NCBI GenBank assembly: GCA_025359135.1
Contig: JANYHJ010000009.1
Coordinates: 1 to 39,914, forward strand
Direction: 5' to 3'
From: Gemmatimonadota bacterium
Lineage (GTDB): Bacteria > Gemmatimonadota > Gemmatimonadetes > Gemmatimonadales > Gemmatimonadaceae
Length of the DNA: 39,914 nt
Under the pieces are notes generated by a model. The model saw only the letters and a list, made by a program, of their open reading frames with translations, had not been told where the DNA came from and did not search any database. Positions within the stretch are counted from its first letter, which is position 1. Each line of letters opens with the position of its first letter. A program made the translations under genes and the position numbers. Of the stretch, positions 6,781 to 14,987 are shown in pieces.

Positions 6781-9642
6781 CTACGGCGTGTCGCTGTCGC
6801 CCGCCATATGCACCTGGTCGCGTCCCTTCTGGATGTTGGGAATGCCGCGGGTCATCCACTCGGGCGCCGGGGCGCCGAGCAGGTGATGGGCGAAGAACTC
6901 CTGCATCTTGCGGTCGATGTCCTTCTGGTTGGCGCGCTTGGTCGGGTTGTGGGCGTCGCCGTTGTAGCTGACCATGTACGCTTCCTTGCCGAGTCGCCGG
7001 AGCGCGACGAAGAACTCGATGCCCTGATACCACGGCACGGCGCCATCGGCGTCGTTGGCCATGAAGAGGAGCGGCGTCGTGACGCGATCGGCGAAGAAGA
7101 GGGGCGAGTTCTCGATGTAGCGGTCACGACACTGCCAGATGGAGCAGCCGAGGCGGCTCTGCGACTTCTCGTACTGGAAGGCGCGTGCGAGGCCCGTTTC
7201 CCAGCGGATGCCCCCGTACGCGCTCGTCATGTTGGCGACGGTGGCGTTGGGCACGGCGGCCGCGAACATCGAGGTCTGCGTGGCGATGTAGGCCGTCTGG
7301 TAACCGCCCCAGCTCTGGCCGGTGATGCCGAGCTGCTTCGGGTTCACGAACCCCTTGGCGATGAGCGCCTGCACGCCGGGAATGATGGTGCGGTACGCGC
7401 TCGGGCCAGGGTAGCCGGGGACATAGTGGATGTCCGGCATGAAGACGAGATAGCCGAGCGAGGTGTAGGAGGTCGGGTTGACCGTGTTGCGGCCGCCGGG
7501 TGCGACGTAGGCATTGAGGTCGTTGGTGTGCTCCTCGTAGTAGTAGACGATCATCGGGTACTGCTTGCTCGCGTCGAAGTTCTCCGGGGTGTAGAGGAGT
7601 CCGCGCATGGGCACGTTGTCGAGCGTGCGCCAACCGACGAGCTGGACGTTGCCCCAGGTGTACTCACCCTGCTGCGGGTTGGCGTCGGAGATCTTGTTGA
7701 CGCTGCTGAGCGCCGCGCCGGTGTAGAGGTCGGGGAATTCGCGGTAGGTCTGGCGCGTGAGCACGAACTGCTGGGCCTTGCGGGCTTTGAGCGGCACACC
7801 GTAGCGGTTGGCGCTCATGACGATCTGCTGCGGCGGCTCGCTTCCACCGATGCGATCGGTCCAGAAGCCGGCGTCCTTGGTGGAGTCGTTGAGGGCCGAG
7901 AGGAGGAGCGGCTGTGCGGGATCGATGGTGGGTTCGTCGAGATCGGTGCGGACAACGCGGAAGGCGATGTGGCGCTGGCGACCGACGCCGTCCGTGATGC
8001 GACGCGCGGGCACGACGCCGGCCGGGTCCATTTCCCAGACGTCCCAGCGATCGTAGACGAGCACGCGATTGTCGCCCGTGGTCCAGCCGCCGATGCCCCA
8101 CGGGTTGGGCGTGGACGGCGTGCTCCACGTTTCCTGGTCGAAGCGGATGTCGGCGATGTTACCGGTGAGGTCACGCGTCTTGTTGAGCTTGACGTCGTGC
8201 ACCCACCAGCGTGCATCGGAATACCAGACGACGTACTTGCCGTTGGGTGAGAGCGCGGCGCGCTCCTGCACCTTGGTGGCGATGCGGCGGCGTGCCCCCG
8301 TCGTCGCATCGATCACCCACGCATCGGTGCCCGCGTCCGACTCGGCCCACATCTGCTCGATGAGGTACGGCACGTTGGTGACGGCGAGGGCGACCTTGCC
8401 GTCTTCGCTCAGCGTCAGCTGCGGGAGTGAATCGCCGCCGAGTGGAACGACCTTCTTGAGCGCGACCTGATAGACGGCGGTGAAGGTGCGATTGCGATCG
8501 CGCGCGAGCTCGAGCTTCTGCTGCGGCTGGAGGCGATCGTCGCGGTAGTTCCAGAGGTCGTAGATGGCCTTCTCGGCGAGGCTGTCCGCGGGGATCGAGT
8601 CGAGCGGCGGCGTCATCATGCCGAAGGTGACGGCGCTGCCATCGCGCGTGAAGGCGGGTCCGTTGCGATCGGCGACGAGGAGACCGGCTGGGAGCTGCGC
8701 ACTGGTGGCGACGACCGTGGCTGACTGCGGCAGCGTGCTGTGCATGAGGGTGTAGCGCGACTTCTTGGCTGCGTAGTCATCACGATCAGTGGTGAACGCG
8801 ACCTGTGTGCCCTTCCGATCGATCGTGAGGCCCTTGTAGTTGCCCTTGGCCGTAGCGAGGGCGACGGCGGGAGCGGCAGCGTTCGCGGTGAGCGCGCGGG
8901 CGTAGACGCCGTCGGTCGCGCCATCCTTGGACGAGACCGCATAGGTGAGCCACTTCTCGCTCTCGTCGATGGCATAGAGCGTGACGTTCTCGATGCGCTC
9001 CTCGGCGCCGGTGGCCATGGCACGAAGCACGAGCACGGTGCCCGCGTCCTTGCGCTTCTCGGCGGAATCGGGGCGCGCGCCGTTGCGGGCGGGCGGCGTA
9101 ACCGGTGCGCCGGAGTCGGCTTCGAGGAGGTAGGCCAACCACGCACCGCCGTTCCGCGCCATGCGGAAGGAGCGCACGCGCGACACGGTGGTGGGCTGGC
9201 CTTGCGGTAGCGCGACGATCGTGAGCGACGTCTTGGGCTGGTCGGCGGCGCGGACCTTGGCGCGGCGCGCCTTGTCGACGGCGTCCTTGGCGGGGTAGAC
9301 GAGCGCGGCGACGAAGCGGCCGTCGCCTGAGAAGACCGGAGCGGCCGGGTTGAAGATCGACGCGGAGTCCGCGCTCGGCATGAGCTGCTCGCGGCCGGTG
9401 TAGCCGCGTGGTGCGCGGAACTCCGCACTGCCGGTCGTGGCGCGCACGACGAGCTCGCCGTTGCCGACGACGGGCGATTGCGTGTAGGCGACCCACTTGC
9501 CGTCGGCGGAGATGGCGGTGCCGGAGATGGTGCGCCAGAGGTCGTACGTGTCCTGCGTGATGGGCTTCTTGGACGCGTTCTGGGCGGCGGCGGGAGCGGC
9601 CGCGAGGGAGATCGCGAGGAGGGCGCGGAGTGGCAGGCGCAT
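6781..9642 (-). CDS. Secreted S9-family prolyl oligopeptidase-like serine peptidase
   Basis: 953 aa with an N-terminal signal peptide (RLPLRALLAISLAAAPAAAQ); the ATG at 9642 is chosen because the signal starts there. An N-terminal propeller-like region (about 30-650) is followed by an alpha/beta-hydrolase domain. The triad is visible: Ser777 in GQSWGGY, Asp866 in DADGAVPW and His898 in NGDAHNP. The Asp-His spacing of 32 matches dipeptidyl-peptidase IV enzymes. Expected to cleave peptides after proline or alanine in the periplasm or outside the cell. It stands alone, with an intrinsic terminator downstream and 188 bp of gene-free DNA upstream in which I see no convincing promoter. Confidence 0.9.
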   Translation of the reverse strand: MRLPLRALLAISLAAAPAAAQNASKKPITQDTYDLWRTISGTAISADGKWVAYTQSPVVGNGELVVRATTGSAEFRAPRGYTGREQLMPSADSASIFNPAAPVFSGDGRFVAALVYPAKDAVDKARRAKVRAADQPKTSLTIVALPQGQPTTVSRVRSFRMARNGGAWLAYLLEADSGAPVTPPARNGARPDSAEKRKDAGTVLVLRAMATGAEERIENVTLYAIDESEKWLTYAVSSKDGATDGVYARALTANAAAPAVALATAKGNYKGLTIDRKGTQVAFTTDRDDYAAKKSRYTLMHSTLPQSATVVATSAQLPAGLLVADRNGPAFTRDGSAVTFGMMTPPLDSIPADSLAEKAIYDLWNYRDDRLQPQQKLELARDRNRTFTAVYQVALKKVVPLGGDSLPQLTLSEDGKVALAVTNVPYLIEQMWAESDAGTDAWVIDATTGARRRIATKVQERAALSPNGKYVVWYSDARWWVHDVKLNKTRDLTGNIADIRFDQETWSTPSTPNPWGIGGWTTGDNRVLVYDRWDVWEMDPAGVVPARRITDGVGRQRHIAFRVVRTDLDEPTIDPAQPLLLSALNDSTKDAGFWTDRIGGSEPPQQIVMSANRYGVPLKARKAQQFVLTRQTYREFPDLYTGAALSSVNKISDANPQQGEYTWGNVQLVGWRTLDNVPMRGLLYTPENFDASKQYPMIVYYYEEHTNDLNAYVAPGGRNTVNPTSYTSLGYLVFMPDIHYVPGYPGPSAYRTIIPGVQALIAKGFVNPKQLGITGQSWGGYQTAYIATQTSMFAAAVPNATVANMTSAYGGIRWETGLARAFQYEKSQSRLGCSIWQCRDRYIENSPLFFADRVTTPLLFMANDADGAVPWYQGIEFFVALRRLGKEAYMVSYNGDAHNPTKRANQKDIDRKMQEFFAHHLLGAPAPEWMTRGIPNIQKGRDQVHMAGDSDTP

Positions 9643-9830
9643 GGCGAGTGGGGACGGCGACGGTGGATGCGATCGGCGACCGCGGACGGCGGTACTGCGA
9701 CAACGTATCACCCAGGGCTAACGCTGGCGGAGCGCGCCAGACGGCGCCCAGCGACCCACCTTCCAGGTTGCCGGGCGCGCGTGCTTGGACTGGTGGCGCG
9801 CGGCAGATCGCGCTCGGCCAATCGTGCGTG

Positions 9831-10271
9831 TCAGTCGGTTTCGCTCACGCTCGTGCGTACCGTCGCGATGGTGGCCTGCATGAGGGCGACGACCTTGTGC
9901 GTCTCGCTCCCGTCCGCGTGGGCGCGCACCTCACCCGTGCAGACGGTGAGCGAGCGCCCGGCATTCACCACGCGGCCGATGGCCATTAAGCGCGCGCCGA
10001 GCGCCGGCCGTAACAGGTTGATCTTGAACTCGGCCGTAACCACGTCGCTGCCCGCCGGCGCGCGGGTAAGCGCGGCGTAGCCGCACGCCGTGTCCAGAAT
10101 GGCGGCGATGGCGCCGGCGTGTACGAAGCCCTGCTGCTGCGAGAGTCGCCCGTCGTACAGCAGCGTGATGTGCACTTCGCCGTCGCCGACGTGCGTGAGG
10201 GTGGCGCCGAGGGTGGTCATGAGGCCCTGCATCGCGAAGCTCGCCGCGATGCGCTGCTGGATGGTCGTCAT
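9831..10271 (-). CDS. PaaI-type hotdog thioesterase
   Basis: 146 aa. The hotdog-fold signature GFVHAGAIAAILDTACGYAA at residues 48-67 is that of PaaI-like acyl-CoA thioesterases, which have (V/L)HGGxxxxLxDxxxG. It is followed by the strand pattern VVTAEFKINLLRPALGARLMAIGRVV. Expected to hydrolyse acyl- or phenylacetyl-CoA-type thioesters. The ATG overlaps the stop of the upstream VOC gene (ATGA). It is the last gene of a minus-strand set that begins with a transporter and a lipoxygenase. A role in processing oxidised acyl products is possible but unproven. Confidence 0.85.
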   Translation of the reverse strand: MTTIQQRIAASFAMQGLMTTLGATLTHVGDGEVHITLLYDGRLSQQQGFVHAGAIAAILDTACGYAALTRAPAGSDVVTAEFKINLLRPALGARLMAIGRVVNAGRSLTVCTGEVRAHADGSETHKVVALMQATIATVRTSVSETD

Positions 10272-10648
10272 GCGTGGCCGCCCCCGATCGTCTGCGCGAC
10301 CACCAGTCGATGTCCATCCGGCGTGCGAAGCATGAACTCGCGGAGCCCGTAGGCGCGGTCGGCCGGCGCGCTGAGCACCTCAGCGCCGCGCGCGTGCACC
10401 TCGGTGTGGTAGCGGTCGACGTCGTCCACGATCAGGTGGATGAACCACGAGTGGTTGCCCGTGGCCTCGGCTGACATCTCGTCCACGCATTCGCCGAGCA
10501 TGACGTGTAAGACATCGAGGGAAAGGAAGCTCCAGCCGGGCGAGTGGATGTCGTCCGCGGTAAAGCCGAGCACGTCCACGAAGTAGCGCGTGGCGCGCGC
10601 GAGGTCCTGGACGGCGAGCACGGAGCGGGTGCGGTGGACGGTGGGCAT
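10268..10648 (-). CDS. VOC-fold (glyoxalase/bleomycin-resistance-like) protein
   Basis: 126 aa from the ATG at 10648. The beta-alpha-beta-beta-beta pattern of the vicinal-oxygen-chelate superfamily is plain: RSVLAVQDLARATRYFVDVL with GFTADDIHSPGWSFLSLD, then a second half with HLIVDDVDRYHTEVHARGAE and LREFMLRTPDGHRLVVAQ. The second half ends with the usual D-P/D-G-H-x-hydrophobic strand. Metal ligands cannot be assigned with confidence. It lies 22 bp after the reductase-like gene and overlaps the thioesterase gene by 4 bp. Substrate unknown. Confidence 0.8.
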   Translation of the reverse strand: MPTVHRTRSVLAVQDLARATRYFVDVLGFTADDIHSPGWSFLSLDVLHVMLGECVDEMSAEATGNHSWFIHLIVDDVDRYHTEVHARGAEVLSAPADRAYGLREFMLRTPDGHRLVVAQTIGGGHA

Positions 10649-10670
10649 GGTGGCCTGTCGCGTGTCCGGA

Positions 10671-11321
10671 TCAGATCTCGCGCTGCAGCACGACGTGCGT
10701 CGCATTGGCTGACGCCGCCTGCTCGACGCACCGATACCCGAGCGCGCGCAGGTCGATCCCCTCGAACAACGGCTCGCCTTGGCCGAGCAGCACCGGCGAC
10801 ATGGCAAGGTGCAACTCGTCGAGCAGGCGCTCGCGCAGGTACTGGCGGATGGTGCTCGCGCCGCCGCCGATGCGCACGTCCTTGCCCGCAGCCGCTGTGC
10901 GCGCACGTTCGAGCGCCTCGTGGACACCGCCAGTGACGAACTCGAACGTCGTGCCGCCTTCCATCTCGAGCCGCGGCCGCGCGTGGTGCGTGAGCACGAA
11001 CACGGGCACGTGATACGGCGGGTTGTCGCCCCACCAGCCATTCCAGGTGAGATCGAGCCAGGGGCCGCGCACGGGACCGAACATGTTGCGTCCGAGAATC
11101 CAGGCGCCGAGGTTGGCGAAGCCGCGCGCCGCGAAGTCGTCATCGACGCCAGTGGTGCCGCCCTCCTTGCCGAAGAGCGTCTTCTGGAAGGTGCGCGTCG
11201 GGAAGACCCACTTGTGGAGCTCGGGGCCATTGTGGCCGAGCGGGTGCTCGAGGTCCTGGTGCGGTCCGGCGGCGTAGCCGTCGAGGGAGATGGAGAAGCT
11301 GGCGACGCGAATGCGGGTCAT
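10671..11321 (-). CDS. RibD C-terminal/dihydrofolate-reductase-like protein
   Basis: 216 aa. The N-terminus RVASFSISLDGYAAGP, an internal GAWILGRNMFGP and the C-terminal DELHLAMSPVLLGQGEPLFEG are the marks of the RibD_C (DHFR-like) family, NADPH-dependent reductases or proteins derived from them. The stretch VRIGGGASTIRQYL fits the family's nucleotide-binding turn. The start lies 54 bp after the P450 fusion gene on the same strand, so all six genes from the MFS transporter down to the thioesterase could share one transcript. The reaction is not known. Confidence 0.85.
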   Translation of the reverse strand: MTRIRVASFSISLDGYAAGPHQDLEHPLGHNGPELHKWVFPTRTFQKTLFGKEGGTTGVDDDFAARGFANLGAWILGRNMFGPVRGPWLDLTWNGWWGDNPPYHVPVFVLTHHARPRLEMEGGTTFEFVTGGVHEALERARTAAAGKDVRIGGGASTIRQYLRERLLDELHLAMSPVLLGQGEPLFEGIDLRALGYRCVEQAASANATHVVLQREI

Positions 11322-11375
11322 GGAGGTCGTGATGGAAGTGTGCGCGCAAGAGTAATCGTCGGACCATCTCGCCCG

Positions 11376-13550
11376 TTACCCGTCGAGCGACCCCGCCAGC
11401 CGCTGGCAGATCGTACCCACGATGTCGGTGAGCGCACCGGGCGTCGTGCGCAGCAGCCGCTGGAACGCGGCGCGCGGAACCACCACCACCTCGACTGCGC
11501 TATCGCCCGCCACTTCGACCGTGGCCGTGCGCTGTACGCCGTGCAGCAGGCCGATCTCGCCGAAGAACTGCCCCGCCGCGAGGCGCGCCAACGGCATCCG
11601 CACGCCGTCGGGCGCCTCGCGGATCACGTCGACCTCGCCGCGCGCAATGATATAGAAGGCGTCGGGCGCGTCCCCCTGCCGCACAAGGACCTGGCCCGCC
11701 GTGAAGCGCTGCAGCGCCACGTCGGGCATGATGCTCGACGCCGCGCCCTCATCGAGACTGGGCATCGCCTGCAAGAGCGAATTCACGAGGAACCGCCGAT
11801 GCACCAGTCGCGCGACTTCCCCGCTCATCAGGTCGGACTCGGCCACGACGGAGAGAAAGGTCTGGCGGTCGAGCACCAGCGCGCGCAGTCCGTCGGGTCC
11901 GGCACGCACGGTGGCCGAACGCGGCATCCCGGTGAGCAGGCCGATCTCGCCGAAGTAGTCGCCCGGCGCGAGGTGACCGACACGTTGCGCGCCGTCCGTG
12001 CGCGCCCTGAAGACGTCGGCGGAACCCGCGAGCGCCACGAAGAACTCGTCCGCCGCTTCGCCTTCGACGATGATCGGATGGCCCGGCGCGAATTGCCGCG
12101 TCGTCACGGACGCGAGCAGCGACTCGAGTTGTCCCGCGTCGAGCATCGGCAGGACGTCCGGCAGTTGATCGATGGTCACGCCCGCACCACCGGCGCCGCT
12201 CGTGCTGCGCCTGCTGTCGTTGTCCCGCAGCGCGACCACGCGTACCGCAAGCCGTGACGACGGACCGGGCAGCGGATTGAGCACCGCGCGGAATTGGCGC
12301 GGCGGATCGATCAGCTCGAGCTGCGCCGTGTGCAGCAGCGTGGCCACGGTCGTCAGCGCCATGGCCTCGACAAGTCCGGCCGCCGCACAGGTGCGCGATC
12401 CCATGCCGTACGGCGCGAACGCGCCGCGCGGACGATGCTCGCTGCGCGGCTCGAGCATCCGATCGGTGTCGAACGCGTAGGGACAGGCGTAATAGCGATC
12501 GGACAGGTGGTTGGCCACCGAACTCACGTAGCAGGTGGCGCCCGCGGGTATGTCGTAGCCGGCAAACTCGAAGTCGTTCGCAGCGGTGAATGGCAGCGCG
12601 AGCTGGATCGGATAGCGCCGCAGCGCTTCATTGAACGCGGCGCGCAACACGGGCATCAGCCGCAGCGACGCCGCGGTCAGCGGTCCCTCGGCATGCACGC
12701 GATCACTCTCGGCCGTCACGCGAGCGAGCAGCGATGTGTCGCGCAGCAGTTCATAGAGCAGGAAGCCGATCGCGCGCTTCATGTAGAACACCGCGCCGAC
12801 GCAGCCGAAGAGTGCGTGCGCGATCACGTCGTCATCGCCGAGCCCCGTCCCGCCGCGATCACGGAAGCCGTCGAGGGCGTCGAGCAGCGTGGCCGGCCCA
12901 TCCGACGACACCGCGCGCGCGCGTTGGCGCTCATCGCGCAGCGAGCGCACGTGGGAAAAGACGGCGCGCTTCGCCCAGCGGTAGTCGGGACGATAGAGCA
13001 GCGACTCGGGCCACAACTTGGACGCCACTTCCATGATCGTCTGCACGTAGCGCTCCATCGCGCCGAAGCCGCCCGGCACCGGCCGTCCTGCGAGGAGGAT
13101 GCCGTACTGGTCGTACGCTAGTCGCGCGAGCCACGGCATGAGGGCGAGCTTGCGTCCCGCCTTCGCGGCGAGCACTTGATCGCGAACGGCCTGGGCCATC
13201 GCCGGAACGTGCGGCGCGATCGCCTCGCGGCAGAAGCCGATCTTGAGCGCGGCGCGCAGCCGCGCGTGCTGCTCCCCCTGTGCGCCGAGGATGATCTCGT
13301 CGACGCCAAGTTCACCGGAGAAGGTCGCGAAGAACGCGTGGCGACTGAAGTGGCGTTCGCCCGCGCTCTGGAAGAACTGGTGGGCCTCGTTGCCGGCCAG
13401 CACCACGACCTCCGAATTGAGCACGCGGATGCGGAAGGCGGGCCCGTGCGTCCGGTACGCGTCGATGAGCGTGCGCGCGGGATCGGTGAAGACGTCGAGC
13501 ACGCTCCCGAGCAGCGGCAACCCCGGCACGAGCGGAAGCGGGCGCGCCAC
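11376..13550 (-). CDS. Cytochrome P450 fused to two cyclic-nucleotide-binding domains
   Basis: 724 aa from the GTG at 13550, which lies 2 nt after the lipoxygenase stop; a longer open frame exists but would overlap that gene. Residues 1-445 are a soluble P450: the N-terminal LPLLGSVLD, the K-helix ExxR (Glu308, Arg311), and the heme loop YGMGSRTCAAAG with ligand Cys388. In the I helix (about 241-270) the usual acid-threonine pair is replaced by Gly252 and Ala253. After a Ser/Gly linker come two cyclic-nucleotide-binding domains (about 457-575 and 600-720). Each has an intact phosphate-binding cassette: FGEIGLLTGMPRSATV with Glu535 and Arg544, and FGEIGLLHGVQRTATV with Glu665 and Arg674. I infer a P450 that does not activate O2 conventionally (perhaps a hydroperoxide rearrangement enzyme or peroxygenase) and is regulated by cAMP or cGMP. 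Confidence 0.85.
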   Translation of the reverse strand: MARPLPLVPGLPLLGSVLDVFTDPARTLIDAYRTHGPAFRIRVLNSEVVVLAGNEAHQFFQSAGERHFSRHAFFATFSGELGVDEIILGAQGEQHARLRAALKIGFCREAIAPHVPAMAQAVRDQVLAAKAGRKLALMPWLARLAYDQYGILLAGRPVPGGFGAMERYVQTIMEVASKLWPESLLYRPDYRWAKRAVFSHVRSLRDERQRARAVSSDGPATLLDALDGFRDRGGTGLGDDDVIAHALFGCVGAVFYMKRAIGFLLYELLRDTSLLARVTAESDRVHAEGPLTAASLRLMPVLRAAFNEALRRYPIQLALPFTAANDFEFAGYDIPAGATCYVSSVANHLSDRYYACPYAFDTDRMLEPRSEHRPRGAFAPYGMGSRTCAAAGLVEAMALTTVATLLHTAQLELIDPPRQFRAVLNPLPGPSSRLAVRVVALRDNDSRRSTSGAGGAGVTIDQLPDVLPMLDAGQLESLLASVTTRQFAPGHPIIVEGEAADEFFVALAGSADVFRARTDGAQRVGHLAPGDYFGEIGLLTGMPRSATVRAGPDGLRALVLDRQTFLSVVAESDLMSGEVARLVHRRFLVNSLLQAMPSLDEGAASSIMPDVALQRFTAGQVLVRQGDAPDAFYIIARGEVDVIREAPDGVRMPLARLAAGQFFGEIGLLHGVQRTATVEVAGDSAVEVVVVPRAAFQRLLRTTPGALTDIVGTICQRLAGSLDG

Positions 13551-13552
13551 GA

Positions 13553-14947
13553 TCAGTACTGGATGCTGGCGGGAATCTGGTCGAGCGGGATGAACCGCCG
13601 CACGGTCAACGCCGCATCCACCGCATGCAGCGACGCGACGAAGCGGCGGCTCGCTGCCGTGAGCGACGGCGACGCGAAGTCGTGCCGCACGTCGATCAGC
13701 CGCGTCAGCGTCTCTTCCTTGAAGAAGAGCACACGCGCCATCTCGTGCCGCATCGCGTCGGACCAACGGCCACGCTTCACATGCTTCGCGTTTGGCGCAT
13801 CCCCCACGCCCGGCGGCGGCACGCGCAGCCGCATCGGGATCTTCCCGATCGGAATGCGCCCGTAGTCATAGTGGTCGGCGCCGTGCGCCACGGTGGCCGA
13901 CCACATGATCTTGGCGAGCACGCGCGGCAACATGTCATCCCGGCGAATCGCCGTACTGTCTGGAAAGCCAGGCAGAAAGCCGGCGATCGTGTCCGCCCAC
14001 TGCGCCAGCGCGGCGTCGTCCGCGGGAAGCTCTGCCACCACCTCTTGTGTGAAGGCGAGCATCGCGTCGTAGTACCGGTTGAGGAAGGTGCCGAAGTCGC
14101 CGAGCACGGGCTCGGGCTTCGGGGAGAAGCGCCACGTGGGGTAGGCGCAGTTGCCCGGCAATCCGGCATAACCGATGCGCGTGAGCCGGTAGACCGACGA
14201 CTCCTCGAGCGCGAACGGTGAATAGATGAAGAGCTCGCGGTTGCGGAGCACGGAGAACTGCGAATACAGCGCCGCCTCATCGAGCGAGAGCGAGAAGCGG
14301 AAGTGTGGCGCGAACAACGCGGCCACCGGATGCGCCGGCGGCAGCACCGACTTCGTGACCGCATTCACGGTGTCGAGCGGGAAGTGCAGCGGGATGTGAT
14401 GACAGTTGACCATGTGGTGCCCAGCGCCCTGCAGCACGAACAGCTTCGCCAGCTCCCACGCTTCGCCGTCGGCCGGTGTCAGGGTGCGTCCACCGATGGC
14501 GATGGCGCGCAAATGCGGGCGTCCGTCGTCCCCGAACTGAAAGAGTGAAACGGTCGCGGCCGCATACATCCCCTCGCAGCACTGCAAGCCCTCGTACGCG
14601 GAGAAATCGGTCTTCGCCCAGCGCGCGCCGGGTGATCGGCGCATCACTTCAGCGAAGCGCACCTCATCGGGCGGATCGAGTGTCGGGCACAGCAGCTTGG
14701 CCATCGACGTGTCGTAGAGGATCGACGCGACGCCGTCGTCGGTGACCGCTTCCGGATACGGATGCCTGAGCGCACGGACGATCGCCACCGGCCAGTGGGT
14801 CGCGATCTGGCGCGCATAGCGCAGCGACACGTGCCACGCGAAGTCGAGCCGCTCCCGCCAGGGAATGTGCAGGACGCCCGGCGGCATCTCGGTCGACGAG
14901 ATGGGTGATGGCTCCGGCCACGGCACTGGGCGAACAGGAGCGGTCAT
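13553..14947 (-). CDS. Mini-lipoxygenase (catalytic domain only)
   Basis: 464 aa from the ATG at 14947; the open frame continues upstream but would overlap the transporter gene. The lipoxygenase core is recognisable: LTPADGEAWELAKLFVL, then His178-x4-His183-x4-His188, then HPVAALFAPHFRF. Proposed iron ligands are His178, His183, His355 and His359 (in ATVAHGADHYDYG), plus the C-terminal carboxylate. The 172-residue gap between ligands 2 and 3 and the +4 spacing to ligand 4 match animal 15-lipoxygenase (His361, 366, 541, 545). The C-terminus IPASIQY aligns with the PNSxxI end of known enzymes, but the last residue is Tyr instead of Ile. No PLAT domain and no signal peptide. It would dioxygenate polyunsaturated acyl chains to hydroperoxides. 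It is directly followed by the P450 fusion. Confidence 0.85.
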   Translation of the reverse strand: MTAPVRPVPWPEPSPISSTEMPPGVLHIPWRERLDFAWHVSLRYARQIATHWPVAIVRALRHPYPEAVTDDGVASILYDTSMAKLLCPTLDPPDEVRFAEVMRRSPGARWAKTDFSAYEGLQCCEGMYAAATVSLFQFGDDGRPHLRAIAIGGRTLTPADGEAWELAKLFVLQGAGHHMVNCHHIPLHFPLDTVNAVTKSVLPPAHPVAALFAPHFRFSLSLDEAALYSQFSVLRNRELFIYSPFALEESSVYRLTRIGYAGLPGNCAYPTWRFSPKPEPVLGDFGTFLNRYYDAMLAFTQEVVAELPADDAALAQWADTIAGFLPGFPDSTAIRRDDMLPRVLAKIMWSATVAHGADHYDYGRIPIGKIPMRLRVPPPGVGDAPNAKHVKRGRWSDAMRHEMARVLFFKEETLTRLIDVRHDFASPSLTAASRRFVASLHAVDAALTVRRFIPLDQIPASIQY

Positions 14948-14987
14948 CAAAGCCGGGACGAGAGGAACACTCGGCACACGTCCATGC

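Noticed and set aside
6721-9210. Long plus-strand open frames opposite the S9 peptidase gene
   Set aside because: No domains, and the minus strand carries a complete signal peptide and catalytic triad.
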